A stretch of 64,000 nt of DNA from Orientallactaga sibirica (taxonomy: Eukaryota > Chordata > Mammalia > Rodentia > Dipodidae). Shown here one piece after another: positions 44,941-56,260 of this stretch; the first letter of the stretch is position 1, and each line of letters opens with the position of its first letter. The notes beneath the pieces are model-generated. The model searched no databases. It was given only the letters and a program-made list of their open reading frames with translations, and was not told the origin of the DNA. The DNA lies in assembly GCA_036365145.1 (NCBI GenBank), contig JAEOAD010000018.1:9690001-9754000 (forward strand). The letters run 5' to 3'. Made by a program: the position numbers and the translations under genes.

Positions 44941-47670
44941 TCAGGTTTTCCAGAACGGGTCGTATGGGAATTTTTAGGCTAGCAATAACTCCAGCTTCAG
45001 GACTTCAAAAATATACCCACTGGTTTCCAAGGAAATACAACTTCCCACCTCCATATATGGAAAAAATCCAGAAAGTTCTGCAATACAGTCCTAGATTTAA
45101 AAAGGATAAGTTTTACCTTGATTACAAAGTTTGTTACTCAGAGAAAAATTCAAGTGCATCAAATTTCTGGGCACTGAGAAGAATAAACCAATTTAACTCC
45201 ATATCCTATCACTCTTTACAGGTTTGTAACAAGCTGTACTTTGTTATATTTTAATCTACCTACATATGAGACAGCAAAGTTCTCCACAATCATCTTTTAA
45301 TGGTACCACAATTTATAGACAGTAACTAATTTCAAACTTCATAGCACTTGGATTTTATGATTATTATTTCAAATCATTTAAATGCAAATGAATTTCCACA
45401 GAGAGAAAGCAACAAATGCCCTTGAGTGGCAACGTCTTTGAAAGCTACCATAGGAATATATGGCACTCAGATAGGGTTGTATAGTAAGGCTTTCTAAAAG
45501 GGCTTGCCTATATCCAATTCACATTTCATTCCTCATCATATTCTGTTTATATATTTTGTCTTCTTAATATGACTGATGCATTCACTCCTCCTCTTAAATC
45601 CCATCTATTCTTTATTGGAAACCGAATATTCAATTTAGAAAAAGCACACATGGTGCTGGACCATTCTAAAACCAGAAATGGAGATTGTCAAATGCCTCTT
45701 GCTTCTCCATCCCTTTGAATAGTTAAGTTACTCTGCAATGTAGCCCCAAATGCTCAACTATAAATTAAATATCTGCTCTCTCAAAATGAGTGTATCTTTG
45801 CCCAATGATCACCAGTGTAGAATCAACATAGAATTGCTAAGCATCCATATGTCTTCAGCAATGAAACAGAGAAGCTTTGCCCTTACGTAAATCAATCTTA
45901 GCTTGAATATTCACAGAATGCTGAGATTACCATAGCTGAGTTCATAGAGAAAAGCTGTGAATGGTGATGTGTTTCTTATGGAGAAGGTAAAGCAACACTT
46001 CACAGACTATATGCCAAGATGATACTTTGTTTAGTACAAGCCAAATTCTGGATTAAGCACTGGGGCACAGGGTTCAAATGAGCACCATTTTGTTCTCTAT
46101 AAGAACATGTCAGGACAAGATGCAAGCCCATAGCTGCATATTAAGATCCACAAAGTATTGCAAGGAGGTGACTCTGTGAGCCTTGAAGTATATGGAAGAA
46201 AAGGAAGAGGTGAATATGTGGCAAGTAGTCCAAAGAGCATCTTGATTGTTCCTTGGTTTGCACTCCCAATGTTAGCTATTTTGCTTGTACAATTCCTATC
46301 TCATAAAAATTTTAATCACTAGTAATCTAGAGTCCCCACCAGAGAGGGCATTTTCATAGAGACAAAGGCTGTATCTATTTTACAAGTGTTGAATCTTACA
46401 GTCCCAAACAGAGCCCCATTCATAGTGAAAGCTTCATAAATATTTGTGGAATAAATCAGTGAGAGTAATGTTCCTTTCCAAACATTTGTATCTCCATCCG
46501 CAGAATAGGCTGTTCCACCCTTCCCATGCTCACCTATCCATTCCTGTCCCACATCTGCACTTGCTTCATCCTCTACATATGTCTTTGCATGTCTCTGTTT
46601 GAACTACAGTCCTTACTTTTTTCCATGAGGTCCATCACAAGCTAGTTCAAGACTGCACTTTGTCATAAGAACCGGCTTGGTATTCCACTTGTAACTGACT
46701 TTGTACATGAGGTATTTTTCATGAATATTAGCATAAAACCAACACATTTTTCTCAGCTTCATGAAGTATGCTTTGTGTGTCTACAAATACAAGTATTTGT
46801 GTGTGTTTGCTATAAAGCTCTTTATGAAGTCCTTTTAAAGGCCAGGTTACTTTCTGGAAAATAGTGTTCACCTCAGTTAAAAAATTCTGGATCATGAGGG
46901 AAAATCTTTATAATCACTTCAACTTGAGTCATTTTCTCTGTTTTCCAAAAGAGCTAAATGAATGTCAAATGCAGGAAGTGTTCCACCCAGCATCAAATGG
47001 CAGAGGGGCAGAGGAGGACACGGAATTTATTCTCTTCACTTCTAATATACTCTTGCTTTCTCCCTTCCATGCTGTCTTTCCTAGATGCACAATTATGAAT
47101 AACACAAAAAAACATGAGTTTGAACTATTGAAAGTCCTTTGTTTTCTGTCTATATCTTCGATATTAGCTATGTCTCTGATCTTGGCCACCATTGTTCCAC
47201 TAAAAGGTAGAATGTATACTGAAGAACTTTCCTTTACAATTCTCTTGTAAGAGAAACCAAACATTTTAAGGGATTGTACGATCCTCCTTTATCTGAGCCA
47301 ATGGTATGTGCTTCCAGTGAAAAAGAATAAAAACTCTTATATTTTGAAATATAACAATAAGATATAACAAATATTATATTATAATAAAATTACCATTGTA
47401 AATTAATTCATGCCAAAATAAAAATGAGCAGTGATGCTACTGGTCTTTTCTAGAGAGTTTAAATTCAATTAGAAAAACCTATAAATGTTGTCACAATTTC
47501 AGTGAATAAATGACTCACCTATTCAAGGAACATAAAGCCCAATGCATGGTCATCAGTGCTTTGTGACAATAAGCACATAGCTCACCCACAAATTTGACAA
47601 AATGTCAAAATTTTCCAGAATAATGTTTATGCAAGGTTAAGAAAGAATTGAGTATCAGAAATGACCCATA
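44941..47670. other. Mostly unassigned; weak L2-like end
   Basis: About 2.7 kb. 'ttcataaatatttgtggaat' near 46,435 resembles the L2/MIR 3' end in sense orientation. Open frames at 44,883-45,254 and 46,864-47,250 have no family resemblance. Confidence 0.35.
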
Positions 47671-47830
47671 GGCTGGAGAGATGGCATAATGGTAAAGGCA
47701 CTTGTCTGTGAAGCCTAAAGACCCAGGTTGGATTCTCCAGGTGCCACATAAGCCAGATGCACAAGGTGGCACATGTGTCTGGAGTTGATTTGCAGTGACT
47801 AGAGGCCCTGGTATGCACATTCTCTCTGTA

Positions 47831-47910
<80 letters not shown>

Positions 47911-47975
47911 TCACTCTCTCCCTTTCTCTCTGTCTCAAATAAAAATATAAATAAAAATTTAGAATATTTAAAAAA
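47671..47975 (+). mobile_element. Dipodid-type SINE, sense, with expanded CT/CA tail
   Basis: Head 'ggctggagagatggcataat', 'gttggattctccaggtgcca', body, then a compound microsatellite where the family normally has a short C/T stretch, then 'tctcaaataaaaatataaat'. Minus-strand frames (47,605-47,904) are low-complexity artefacts. Confidence 0.92.
47834..47907. repeat. (CT)n(CA)n compound microsatellite
   Basis: About 20 CT units followed by about 17 CA units, uninterrupted, inside the SINE. Expected to be highly variable. Confidence 0.95.
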
Positions 47976-48004
47976 ATGCTACATTTGTGGCCACAGAACA
48001 TGAA

Positions 48005-48235
48005 TGGTGGAACAGAATAATGTTTAAATGCACAGAGTTTTGAGTCATTGAGCTCTTATTTAGATTCTACAACTCAGTGTGTAACCTGGATCAAATTATA
48101 ACATTTGTAAGCCTTAAAGGTAAGTAAAGAATCTACCTCAAGTGCTTTGTATATATATTCATTGAAATGTACAGACTCCAGGACACAGCATATACTCAAT
48201 AAAGTTTATGTGAGATCAATTTTTAATAAATTAAA
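48005..48235 (+). mobile_element. MIR SINE fossil, sense
   Basis: 'gttttgagtcattgagctct', 'caactcagtgtgtaacctgg' and 'acagcatatactcaataaag' follow the sense MIR order through the 3' tail. Confidence 0.6.
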
Positions 48236-49310
48236 TTTCACATTTTAAACAGATATTTTCCCAAGATAATTGTCTTAAATCATTTTGGAAGTTGGAGTCT
48301 ATAGTAAGTCAACACTAGAGATAGGCTATAGGAAGAAATATAAGTTGATAAAAATTGTTCCTAGATTTACAGAAGTTTTCTTTTGCCCCAATTCCACTGG
48401 TAATATCATCATTTCTTAAAGTGGGCAGAGAAAGTCTTGTGATTCTTATGTTAGAGACAAAAATATTAAGTGGTGGGTTTATAGTCAGCTACTCACAGAA
48501 AAAAAAATGGGCTGGTCTTTATGTAAGCAAATTCTAAGCCCCCAACTCTTCAAAGAAAACACTCAAATTTGTGTCAAGAAATTTTTAAGTTCAAAGCAAG
48601 GATTGTATATCACTATGAGAAGGACAGCTTCATGGGAGATATAAGATCTATGGGATAAGTTAATAGGAAGTGCGGCTCTATATGAGAAAAAAGAAAATGG
48701 CAAAAAAAAAAATCTTTCTAAAAAGTTAATTTTGGTTGTGGCCTCCAGTTGTGGGACATAATATTCAATTCTTGTTCTAGAATGTGTGTCTACTTCTGAA
48801 TAAAGGTCACTATCCTGGTTTGGATAGGTGGAAAGAGAGTTATAATCTCTTGCCTCCATCTCATTATTGGTCCTACCACAGAGTAGATGTGGGCACAGGA
48901 TACAAAACAAAAAGATATCTTTCTTAGAGAAGTCAGAAACATATACACACACACCACACACACACACACTAAAGGAAAGCACAGGGTTTTCCAAGGTCAG
49001 GGTGGAAGGAATCTTCCCTAGAGAAGAAGACAGGACACTGTCCTTGACCAGGATGCATAGATGATCAAAACCTGAACTCAAAAAAGCCTCAGGAAAAGAA
49101 AGTGAAAGAAATTTTTGGAGAAAGAGTCCCCCAACATGACAAGTGAACATAGTAATAGGGATGCCTAACATCTAGTATGTCATGAGGATACTTAATCAGA
49201 TGTGGCATTAGTTATTACAGATCTCCAGAGAATAATGAGGAGACAGCAAGAGCATGAAGGATGAAAGATTGATTCTCATTTCCTGATATGTCACATATAC
49301 AGTTGTGTAT
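48236..49310. other. Unassigned, with a CA microsatellite and a chance long frame
   Basis: (CA)n-like tract at 48,943-48,969. A 202-codon minus-strand open frame (48,563-49,171) runs through that tract. It has no recognisable domain, is rich in Phe, Leu and Ser as expected of AT/CT-rich DNA, and is probably not coding. Confidence 0.45.
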
Positions 49311-49327
49311 AAAACTACAGGTCTTGG

Positions 49328-49590
49328 GGCTGGAGAGATGGATTAACGGTTAAGGCACCTGCCTGCTAAGCCTAAGAACCCAGTTCCAATCTCTAGGTCC
49401 TATGTGTAGCCAGATGCAAAGTGACACAAGGGCGCAATGAATGCCGCACTTGCCCACAAGGAGGCGCACACATCTGGATTTCGTTCACAGCAACTGAGAG
49501 ACTGCTGGTGCGCCCATTCTCTATCTGTCTTCCTCTCCCTCTTTCTCTGTCTGTCTCTCTCTGTGTCAAAAAAAAAAAAAAAAAAAAAAA
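49328..49590 (+). mobile_element. Long-form dipodid-type SINE, sense, with 17-bp TSD and poly(A)
   Basis: Head 'ggctggagagatggattaac', box B-like part degraded, then the long-form block 'gcaatgaatgccgcacttgc' with 'cccacaaggaggcgcacaca'. The end is 'ctctctgtgtc' plus about 20 A. A perfect duplication, aaaactacaggtcttgg, lies at 49,311-49,327 and 49,587-49,603. The long unbroken A tail and perfect TSD make this probably the youngest insertion in the window. Confidence 0.95.
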
Positions 49591-49603
49591 CTACAGGTCT
49601 TGG

Positions 49604-50349
49604 AGAACTGATCTTACATTTTCAACTCCAAAGACCTGAGAACCAGAGAAGCCAGTGGGCAAATTCTAGTTCAACTTTGAAAGCTAAGAATCAGGAACAC
49701 CCATGTCCATGGGCATAAGAAGATAGATGTCCGAAGCTAAAATAGAGTGAATTTCTCTTCCTCTGATGTTTTGTTCTATTTAGGCTCTCCAAATAGATAG
49801 GTGAGGCCAACCATATTGGTAAAGCTCTTTCCTCTGAGTACTGACTCAAATGCTAACCAAATTAATCACAAATTCCCCATTTATTAACTTAAAGTATGGA
49901 TGCAGAGAGACAAATAACACCATAATATAAACAAAACAGTGCACAGAGAATTACCTACAGAAAGTCAGGGATAATGGAAGCAGGTAGATAAAGCCATAGG
50001 TAGTGACTGTAAACATGTAAACACCAACAGAGGAGCACAAGCAAGTCAAGACACTAAACTGGAATAGAGATAACAAACAAATCTATACATAAAGACAAAT
50101 AAATGCCAAGCTTGATGTGATCCATTCCTCTTGGGCCCATGGCATAGGCCTTTGTATTATATGTAAGTAAAACAAATTGAAAATCACTTCAGAAAACACT
50201 GAGTCATCATGCTGGGTAATATGCTGAAAGTAATATCCATGTAAGATATATACTAACTCACCTCAGTACTAAGCATATCTAATTTCCTCCCAAGTGTTCT
50301 AGGAACAATCTTACTATCACAGTAAAGAGTTTCAATCACACGCACAACT
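49604..50349. other. Unassigned non-coding stretch
   Basis: No recognisable content. The 5' limit of the downstream L1 may lie near its end. Confidence 0.4.
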
Positions 50350-51031
50350 ATTTGAATGAAGTGTGTCTCATACACCATAACTTGTCATTATCTTCAGTTA
50401 TCCCTGGAGCTCAGAGCACTCTGAACTGCAAGAAAGTGCTCACCTCCTCTATTCTGAATGTGTGGGGCATGTCATGTCAGGGGCCTGTACATTCTGGGCT
50501 AGTTAGGGGCTCTGTGTCTCTAGGGCCTGTGCACCAAATTGGTGCCAATTCTGTGTACCCATGCTTGAACCTGGTCCCTGGAGCCTGGTGCCCCACATAC
50601 CCTTCCCACCAGTACTCCCCCTGCCACTTCTGTCATCTGCCTATCAGTGCCTCTTAACACATATTTCCTACCCCAGATCTGAAGCACAGGAATATCTGGC
50701 AAACACCCACCAGGAGGTGCCAGTGATACCTCTACAACCTGCTCAGATGGGTACAGTAGGGGAGCAGGGTCAAAGGCTAAGGCCACACAGGCAAGGCACA
50801 GCTATGGCCATGGGCTGAAAAGATTCCAGAAATACAACCACAACTCCTTTATCAGATACTAAATCAGGCACACTTTCAACCTCCACAGCCCACATATCTG
50901 TGGATACAATGCTATAACACTCCAATCTGGATCAAATCCAAAATAGAATACTCACTGCAGATCCTACAAGATGAAATTCTTGCTTCCTCATTAATAAAAA
51001 AGACTTTCACCCCAAGATGGGTAGAAAAACA

Positions 51032-51069
<38 letters not shown>

Positions 51070-51110
51070 AAAATAACAAACTAAAAGATCTCCACCAAGG
51101 CTGTCTAGTT
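50350..51110 (+). mobile_element. L1 5'-UTR-like region of an old near-full-length L1
   Basis: GC-richer stretch ('ggggctctgtgtctctaggg', 'aacctggtccctggagcctg', 'acacccaccaggaggtgcca') placed directly before ORF1-like sequence in the same orientation, so I read it as the L1 promoter/5'UTR. This is an inference from position and composition. It contains a (CA)n tract at 51,033-51,068. Overlapping open frames on both strands (50,352-50,818) are not recognisable proteins. Confidence 0.5.
51033..51068. repeat. (CA)n microsatellite
   Basis: About 16 CA units inside the L1 5' region. Confidence 0.95.
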
Positions 51111-52500
51111 CCACAATAGTAGTTTCCAATAAAAACATAGAGGAGACAACAGAAATTTACCCAAAATGAAAGCACAAAAAGCTTATTTATTTTTATCAAT
51201 CAAATAGCTGAACTGAAAGCAAATTATCAAAAGCAAAAAATTGAATAAATGAAGTGGAATTATCTCCCATGGCACACAGCTTTGGTCACTAGGCTTAACT
51301 TAATTGATGAAAACAAGAGAGGTCTCAAAAGAGAGATAAATGAATTGAATGTAAATCAAAAAATAGAGGATCTTAATATAACCAGCTGATTAAGGTTAAT
51401 GAAGACATACTAAATGCAAGAATGAATTCCAAGGCTCATTCAGGAAATAAAACCACAACCTGAAATTGAAACACCACAAAGGGATGGATACTATACAGAA
51501 AAAGGCAATAGAAATACAAACCAGGGCTGGAGAGATGGCTTAGTGGCTAAGGCATTTGTCTGTGAAGCCAAAGGACCCAGGCTCCATTTCCAGGAACCAC
51601 ATAAGTCAAATGCACAAGGGGTGCATGTGTCTGGAGATCATTTGCAGTGGTTTCAGGCCCTGGCATGCCCATTCTCTCTGTCTGTCTTTCTTCTCTCTCT
51701 CTCTTTGCTTGCAAATAATAAATAAATAAATAATTTTTAAAAAGAAAATACAAACCAAATAGAGCTTGTAAAAGCCTCCCTAGAATTGCTCATTAATAGG
51801 GTTAATCAGGTGGAGGACATAGCATAAGATCTGGAAGACAAGACAGAAAAAATAGTTTGGGAATCCTAAAACTATAATAAGTTCAAAAAATCATGTGACC
51901 AGAACACGAAGGAAGTGTGGGATACCCTAAAATAACCAATGATCCATATCATTAATATACCAGAAGGAGAAGAACTTCAGGCCAAAAGCATGGACAACAT
52001 ATTCAACAAAATTATTGAAGAAAACTTCACCACCACCTCAAAAGAAAGACATATACAGATACAAAAATCTTACAGAACACCAAATAGATTGGACCAAAGA
52101 AGAAACTCTCCAAGGCACACCATCATTAAATGTTTAAACAATGAAATCAGAGAGTACTTAAAGCAGCAAGAGATAAACAACACATTATATACAAACAAAA
52201 TCCCATCATTATTACCTCAGATTTTTCAATGGAAATTCTGAAAGCCAGAAGGTCCTGGAGTGGAACAATTCAAATTTTAAGAAGTTATGGTTTCCAACCT
52301 AAACTACTGTACCCAGCAAAAGTATCCCACATAATAGATGTTGGAAGAAAACTTTACATGATAAAAGTCAGCTCTATGATTATATAAACATAAAGCCAAA
52401 CCTACAGAAAATACTTCAGGGAATATTATACAGGGAAGAGTCAAACAACTAATCTCAAGGGCCTACAAGAATAAGATCACAATAACCAAAACTAGAGAAG
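51111..52500 (+). pseudogene. L1 ORF1 remnant (RNA-binding chaperone), broken
   Basis: In life, L1 ORF1p is a trimeric RNA-binding protein that coats L1 RNA. Here the N-terminal coiled-coil part (51,200-51,800) is recognisable only by its A-rich, Lys/Glu/Asn-rich frames and is interrupted by the SINE at 51,524-51,746. The RRM/C-terminal part survives best in the frame 51,939-52,241, containing 'NIFNKIIEENF' and 'YRTPNRLDQRRNSPRHTIIK', hallmark ORF1 stretches. It continues after a frame break in 'ILKARRSW...LLYPAKV'-like codons at about 52,240-52,325. Stops and frameshifts throughout; no functional protein is possible. ORF2 follows directly on the same strand. Confidence 0.85.
51524..51746 (+). 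mobile_element. Dipodid-type SINE inserted in L1 ORF1, with 11-bp TSD
   Basis: Head 'gggctggagagatggcttag', box B-like 'aggctccatttccaggaacc', body, CT stretch and AAATAAAT tail. aatacaaacca at 51,513-51,523 and 51,747-51,757 is a perfect target duplication. Younger than the host L1. Confidence 0.94.
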
Positions 52501-52539
52501 GCTTGAAAAGTACAAAGCCAAAGAAACCACCAAAACCCA

Positions 52540-55500
52540 TAAAACATGCCACGTGGCAGGGACAAAATTGAACCTCACAGTTTTAACATTAAATATGAAT
52601 GGCCTTAACTCACCCACCAAAAGATGCAATTTAACTGAGTGGATCAAAAGAACAGACCCTTCTACCTCTTGTCTTCAAGAAACTGTAAGGACAGAGTAAA
52701 AGGATGGAAAATAATTTTCCAAACAAATGGAAATAAGAAATAAGCAGGTGTGGCTATATTATATCTGATGAAATAGACTGCAAACCAAAAGTAATCAAAA
52801 AGAACAAAGATCACTTTTTACTCATCAAGGTGATGATCCAACAAGAGGACATCACAATCATAAATTTATATGCAACAAACACAGATGGAACAGTTTATAA
52901 AACAAAATAAGCTTGACAACAAACCAGAAATAAACTCCAATACCATCATAGTTAGGGATTTTAACACACACTATAAACAATAGATAAATATCAAAGCAGA
53001 AATTCAACAGGGAAATAATAGAGCTTAACAATACCATAGTTCAACTAGACCTAACAGGCATCTGTAGAACAGTCTACCCCAATTCTATAGAGTACACAGT
53101 CTTCTTGGAAGTCCATGGAAACTTCTCCAAAATAGATCATATACTAGGCCATAAAGCATGCTGCCATAAATTCTGGAAAATTGATGTAACTTCCTATTTC
53201 ATATTAGACCATAAGTTTTAAAGCTAGAAATTCACAACAGACACATCAGGAATTTCAGCCGCTCCTGGAGACTAAACAACATACTTCTACATAATCAGTG
53301 GGTTATGGAAGAAAAAAAAAAAAACAAATTGTAAAATTTCTAGAACTGAATGATAATGATTATACAACATTCTGAAACTTATGGTACACAATAAGAGCAG
53401 TCCTAAGGGGAAAACTCTTAGCACTGAATGTCGTTATAACAAAGACAGATCTCAAATTAATAACTTAACAATCCACATAAAGGCACTGGACAAACAAGAG
53501 CAATTCAACCCTAAAAGCCCCAGATGGAAGGAAATAATTAAGATCTGAACAGAAATTAATGAACTGGAAAGTAAGAAAAGAATTAAGAAAATTGATAAAA
53601 TGAAGAGCTGGGTCTTTGAAAAAAAATAATCAAGATTGATAAACCCCTGACCAATTTGATCAAATGGAAAAAAGAGATATCTCAAATTAACAAAATTAGA
53701 AATGAAAAGGGAGTGGTCACAACAGATATCAATGAAATTGGATCATCAGGACATACTTCCAAAACCTCTACATCACAAAATTAGATAATATGGAAGGAAT
53801 GGATAAATTCCTAGACACATACCACTTATGAAAACTTAACTTATAGCAGATTAATCTCCTAAACAAACCTATCTCAGTCATCGAGATTGAAAAGGTAACA
53901 AAAAACCTCCCCAAAAAGAAAAGTCCAGAGCCAGATGGCTTTTCAGCCAAATCCTATCAAATCTTCATTGAAGAATTGAAACCATTTTTCTCAAACTGTT
54001 TTACCTAATCAGAGAACAGGAAAAACTCCTAACTCCTTTTATGAAGCTAGTACCAAAGCTGAAATAAATACAAAAGAAAACTATAGGTCTCTATCCATGA
54101 TTAGCTTAGATACAAAGAACCAGAAAAAAAAATTCCTCACAAACCAAATTCAACAACACATCAAAAGCATTATCCACACTGATCAGATTTTATCCCAGGG
54201 ATGTATGTTGATAAGGAAATATGTCAATGTAATGCACCACATAAATAAACTTAAGAATGAGAACCACATGATCATTTCAATTGATTCAGAGAATACCTTC
54301 AGAAAAATGCAGCATAGCTTCGTGATCAAAACAGTAGAAAGAATAAGCATGGAGGGTTTATATTGCAATACAATAAAGGCTATGTATAAAGTAGCTAAAG
54401 CCCAAACAATACTTAATGGGGAAATATCCAAGGAGTTTCCACTGAGATCTGGAAAAGGCAGGGGTGCCAACTCTCAGTGCTGCTTTTCAACATAGTACTA
54501 GAAGTCCTAGCCCAAGCAATAAGAGAGGAGAAAGAGGTAAAAGGGATACAAATTGAAAAGGAAGCAGTCAGCTTAGCCTTATGTGCAGATGACATGGTTC
54601 TATACATAACTGACCCAAAGGTCTCCATCTCAAAATTTCTAAAGGTGATTAATTCTTTCAGCAAAGTATCAGGATACAAAATTAACACAGAAAAATCAGT
54701 AGCCTTTCTATCTGCAAAGGACATATATACAGAGAAAAAAAATCAGCAAGGCTGTCCCATTTTTAATAGGCACAAAAAAATTAAAATCAAATGCCTTAGA
54801 ATAATACTAACCAAGGATGTGAAAGACCTATATAATGAAAACACTCAAAAAAGAGAAGTTAAAAAGATCTCCCATGCTCCTGGGTAGATAGAATTAATGT
54901 TATGAAAATGGAAATTCTACCAAAAGCAATATTAATAAAAATACCAGCATCATTCTTCACAGAGAGAATAAAGGTTATCTCAATGGCAGCAGGCCTCAGA
55001 TATCCAAACATATCCTCAGCAAAAGAAACACCCTGGAGGTATCACTATACTCACTCTAAAGCTATACTACAAATCCATAGTAATAAAAACCCCATGGTAC
55101 TTGAATAAAAACAGACATATAGGCCAATGGAATAGAATTGAAGACCCAATCTTTAGTTCAAGTAACTACAGCCACTCGATCTTTGATAAAGGAGACAACA
55201 ATGTAGACTGGAGAAAAGACAGCATCTCCAACAAATGGTGCTGGACAAACTGTATGACAATATGTGGAAAAATGAAACTAGAGCACTCATCTCACCGTGC
55301 ACAAAAATCAACTCCAAATGGATTAAAAACATCCGATAAGACCTGAATCTCCTAAACTACTAGAAGAAAACATAGGAGGAACTCTCCACAATATAGGAGT
55401 GGGGAAATACTTCCTGAATAGTACCCCAATAGTTCAGAAAGTTAAACAATCATTCAACCACTGGGATTTCATGAAGCTAAAAAGCTTTTGACTAGACAAA

Positions 55501-56260
55501 AGTGCCACAAACAGAATCAATATACTTACTACCCAGAGAATGGGAGAAAATTTTCTCCAGCTAAACCCCTGACAGAAACCTTCTATCTACAAAGAACTAA
55601 AAAAATAAAAATAAAAAAATAAATAAAAAAACCTACATAAAAATGGGGCAAATAACTGAATAGGGATTTCTTAGAGGAAGAAATACAAATGACTAACACA
55701 CATTTAAGAAAATGTTTAACATTCCTAACCATCAGGGAAATTCAAAGTAAAACAACTGTGAGATTCCACCTTATTCCAGCCAGGATGGCAATCATTCAAA
55801 AAATCAAACAATAAATGTTGGCAAGGATGTGGGGAAAGAGGAACCATCATTCACTGTTGGTGGAAATGCAAACTTGTACAAGCATTATCGTAATCAATAT
55901 GGACACTCATGAAAAAGATGGAAATAGTGGTACCAACAGATCCAGTTATTCCTTTACTAGGAATTTACCCTAAAGGCTCCATGCTTCACTGCAGAGATAT
56001 TTGCTCAACCATGTTTATAGCTGTTAAATTCATAATAGCTAAGAACTGAAATCAACCCAGATGCCATCATTGGATGAATGGATAATGAAGATATGGTACA
56101 TTTACAATAGAATTATATTCAGTAGTAAGAAAATATGGTGTAATGAAATTTTTAGGAAAGTGGAAGGAATTGGAACAGATAATACTCAGCGAACTCACAC
56201 AAACACAGAAAGACAAATGCCACATGTTCTCACTCATCTGTGGTTCCTAACCTGGAAGAT
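52540..56260 (+). pseudogene. L1 ORF2 remnant (endonuclease-reverse transcriptase), broken
   Basis: ORF2p normally nicks the target and copies L1 RNA. The N-terminal endonuclease begins near 52,560 ('NMNGLNS'-like codons, 'SCLQET' near 52,670) and has a 'VRDFNT'-like stretch near 52,955. The RT domain spans about 53,850-54,720. The usual FADD active site is encoded as CADD at about 54,583, in the frame 54,477-54,887 with 'KVSGYKINTEKSVAFL'. Later pieces are 54,902-55,108, 55,101-55,346 ('NRHIGQWNRIED') and 56,061-56,282, the C-terminal end. At least six frame breaks or stops separate these, so the copy is dead. Length and order are normal for L1. The minus-strand frames across it are shadows. 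Confidence 0.9.

Noticed and set aside
13230..47907. CRISPR-like array among the regularly repeated sequences
   Set aside because: All tandem repeats are microsatellites or a minisatellite without unique spacers, and the DNA is mammalian.
50352..50818. Overlapping frames on both strands in GC-richer DNA, considered as a first exon or CpG-island gene
   Set aside because: The position directly upstream of L1 ORF1 in the same orientation explains it better as L1 5'UTR. No protein family recognised.
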